A program made the translations under genes and the position numbers. Shown piece by piece: positions 7,618 through 8,498 of a stretch of DNA of 8,498 nucleotides (positions within the stretch are counted from its first letter, which is position 1; the number at the start of each line of letters is the position of its first letter). The notes under the pieces are model-generated. The model had not been told where the DNA came from and did not search any database. It saw only the letters and a list, made by a program, of their open reading frames with translations. The stretch is from CAYRIF01 sp964424205. GTDB taxonomy: Bacteria > Bacteroidota > Bacteroidia > Cytophagales > Cyclobacteriaceae. The stretch covers positions 1 to 8,498 of the forward strand of contig CAYRIF010000163.1 of the NCBI GenBank assembly GCA_964424205.1, given 5' to 3'.

Positions 7618-8274
7618 TTACGCCGATTGAAATTCTACAATCTTAAATATTTCTTGATATTGCGTCTCGGTTATTTTAATAGAATTCCCTTTTATAATTC
7701 CTACAAAATAGCCTTTTATAAGTGTTTTAATAAGAAAATACATTAATACAAGTGGTATGATGAATAGTCCAGTTAAAGCCAATGAAATATCTACCATTAA
7801 ATATGAGACAATCAACCCCACAAGTACTACGTAAAACAGAATAGAAAATACGAGTTTAAGGCTGTAATACTTAGTTTCTTTTGGGTGAGGTCTAACCTCA
7901 AATACAGATTTATCCTTCGAAAAGTTTAGCGCTTTTTTTTTCAAGCGATTGTGATTATTAGCTTTATCTCTCACAAACACTTTTTGCTTGTACCAATCTT
8001 CGATATCACTATCAGAAAAATAGTATTGAGATAAATATTTCAGAAATTCTATCTTTTCATCTTCGACAAGTTCTAAAATATTATCTACACCATGTTGTTC
8101 AACACGGTAGACACATTCCGCACTTCCATTAATTTTAGAACAAGCTACACCGCCCACATTTTCTACTAATTGCACAGCTTTATATAAATCATAAAGACAT
8201 TGAAAATCACCTAATTTATCATTAAAAATAATCCACTTTTTATAATCTCTCTGTACTAATTTATTGGACTCCAT
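7618..8274 (-). CDS. N-terminal membrane half of the split M48 protease
   Basis: The product is 218 residues from the ATG at 8274. I chose this start because the upstream in-frame extension is poly-T/A-derived and runs into the opposing transposase-like ORF; a GTG seven codons upstream (8295) is an alternative. Residues 1-135 are soluble and charged, with C26, C45 and C54, and are not recognised as any family. Two TM segments follow at about 139-160 and 164-188. The C-terminus, with GNSIKITETQYQEIFKIV at 196-213, is the pre-catalytic segment typical of M48 proteases. On its own this half lacks all zinc ligands, so it could not be a protease. Confidence 0.65.
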   Translation of the reverse strand: MESNKLVQRDYKKWIIFNDKLGDFQCLYDLYKAVQLVENVGGVACSKINGSAECVYRVEQHGVDNILELVEDEKIEFLKYLSQYYFSDSDIEDWYKQKVFVRDKANNHNRLKKKALNFSKDKSVFEVRPHPKETKYYSLKLVFSILFYVVLVGLIVSYLMVDISLALTGLFIIPLVLMYFLIKTLIKGYFVGIIKGNSIKITETQYQEIFKIVEFQSA

Positions 8275-8351
8275 ATACTTGATTAGTTTCACTACGTTGT
8301 TCCCTAATTTTTCTTTTTTGAAAAAAATAAAAAATACACTAAAATGACAGT

Positions 8352-8384
8352 TTGTTTTAAATTTGTAATAACAATTTAAAACAA
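8352..8384. repeat. Perfect 12-bp inverted repeat between divergent genes
   Basis: TTGTTTTAAATT (8352-8363) is repeated as its exact reverse complement at 8373-8384, around a 9-nt spacer. It sits just before the plus-strand transposase-like start (8392) and upstream of the minus-strand M48 gene. It could be an operator for a dimeric regulator, part of an insertion-sequence end, or a hairpin in either transcript. The arms are very A+T-rich, so part of the symmetry may be compositional, but 12 of 12 matches is more than expected by chance. Confidence 0.5.
8358..8365 (+). promoter_or_regulatory. Possible Bacteroidota -7 box for the plus-strand ORF
   Basis: TAAATTTG fits the Bacteroidota -7 consensus TAnnTTTG and lies 26 nt before the ATG at 8392, which would give a short leader. 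No TTG is present at the usual 17-23 nt upstream distance, so support is only partial. The box lies across the left arm of the inverted repeat, so a protein binding the repeat would block it. Confidence 0.25.
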
Positions 8385-8391
8385 TACAAAA

Positions 8392-8498
8392 ATGAAACAA
8401 GCATATCATTCTAATGCAGTAACAAATATACACCTGCGTTGCGAAATTAGCAAGAGTAATTTATCAACCAAAGCATTGTCATTAAAGTATGATGTTTC
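8392..8498 (+). CDS. Probable IS481/IS3-type transposase, N-terminal fragment at window edge
   Basis: An ATG at 8392 opens a frame of 35 complete codons that is still open at the window edge. The residues (MKQAYHSNAVTNIHLR, then KSNLSTKALSLKYDV at 21-35) look like the first helix-turn-helix of IS481-family transposases, where a conserved TNxxxR region precedes an S-x-x-x-LAxKYxVS-type helix. This is a pattern judgement from a short piece; another HTH protein is possible. The gene is divergent from the M48 gene and the two ATGs are 117 nt apart. No second insertion-sequence end can be seen inside the window. If it is an insertion sequence, the left end lies somewhere in about 8275-8391. Confidence 0.55.
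   Translation, partial: MKQAYHSNAVTNIHLRCEISKSNLSTKALSLKYDV
8423..8453 (-). promoter_or_regulatory. Candidate Bacteroidota promoter reading toward the M48 gene
   Basis: On the minus strand, TTG (8453-8451) is followed after 20 nt by TATATTTG (8430-8423). This matches the Bacteroidota arrangement of TTG at -33 and TAnnTTTG at -7, with spacing inside the usual 17-23 nt. Transcription would start near 8416, giving a leader of about 140 nt before the M48 ATG. The site lies inside the plus-strand transposase-like ORF, so it is either an outward-reading promoter or chance in A+T-rich DNA. Confidence 0.3.

Larger units (their letters stand above)
7126..8274 (-). pseudogene. M48-type membrane metalloprotease interrupted by an in-frame TAA
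   Basis: The two ORFs on either side of 7618-7620 are in the same frame and together make one 382-codon M48 protease with a TAA at codon 219. The joint reads IVEFQSA, stop, LKLKKMPEIFITGG, which is what the M48 linker between the TM part and the catalytic core normally looks like. One base change from AAA, CAA or GAA would restore a full protein. Order of parts: an N-terminal soluble region of unknown type (1-135), two TM segments (about 139-160 and 164-188), the linker, HELGH, the third zinc ligand Glu in RGCEYTCD, and THPHLAKRI near the C-terminus. No other lesion is visible, so the break is recent, is a sequencing error, or is bypassed by readthrough or re-initiation. A transposase-like ORF lies upstream on the other strand. 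Confidence 0.65.

Noticed and set aside
8275..8433. Extension of the M48 N-terminal ORF upstream of the ATG at 8274
   Set aside because: The extra 53 residues come from poly-A/T sequence, are rich in Cys, Phe and Ile, and overlap the opposing transposase-like ORF and the inverted repeat, so they are unlikely to be coding.

Overview
The window looks like a piece of a Bacteroidota chromosome, most likely Flavobacteriia or a relative. The DNA is A+T-rich, Shine-Dalgarno sequences are weak or absent, and two boxes near the right edge match the Bacteroidota -7 consensus TAnnTTTG. The gene families also fit this phylum. This placement is inferred from sequence style and families, not from a search. 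Apart from one short ORF at the right edge, every gene lies on the minus strand, so transcription runs from right to left.

Right edge (about 8270-8498): a plus-strand ORF starts at 8392 and runs off the window. It resembles the N-terminal helix-turn-helix of an IS481/IS3-type transposase. A perfect 12-bp inverted repeat (8352-8384) lies between it and the divergent minus-strand gene. Next (8274-7126) comes a membrane-anchored M48-type zinc metalloprotease. It is split by a single in-frame TAA (7618-7620) between its transmembrane part and its catalytic HELGH part, with the same reading frame on both sides.

Centre (7099-1297): fhs (formate-tetrahydrofolate ligase) is followed after 3 nt by two tandem paralogous membrane proteins of the LtaS/sulfatase-like alkaline phosphatase superfamily, and then by a CDP-alcohol phosphatidyltransferase. 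Junctions in this group are 3 nt apart, overlapping by 4 nt (ATGA) and overlapping by 1 nt (TAATG), so this is a tightly coupled operon. The likely logic is that the CDP-alcohol enzyme makes a phospholipid in the membrane, and the two LtaS-like enzymes move its phosphorylated head group onto an extracytoplasmic acceptor. The actual substrates cannot be read from the sequence.

Left edge (1207-1): a small two-TM protein of unknown function is followed by a Crp/Fnr regulator whose C-terminus is cut by the window edge. The regulator keeps three cysteines at positions matching Fe-S ligands of E. coli FNR and has Ser at the fourth.

No tRNA, rRNA, CRISPR array or gene-free stretch over 300 bases was seen. 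The most interesting unit is the three-gene envelope cassette (two LtaS-like proteins plus the CDP-alcohol transferase); the nonsense codon in the M48 gene comes second.
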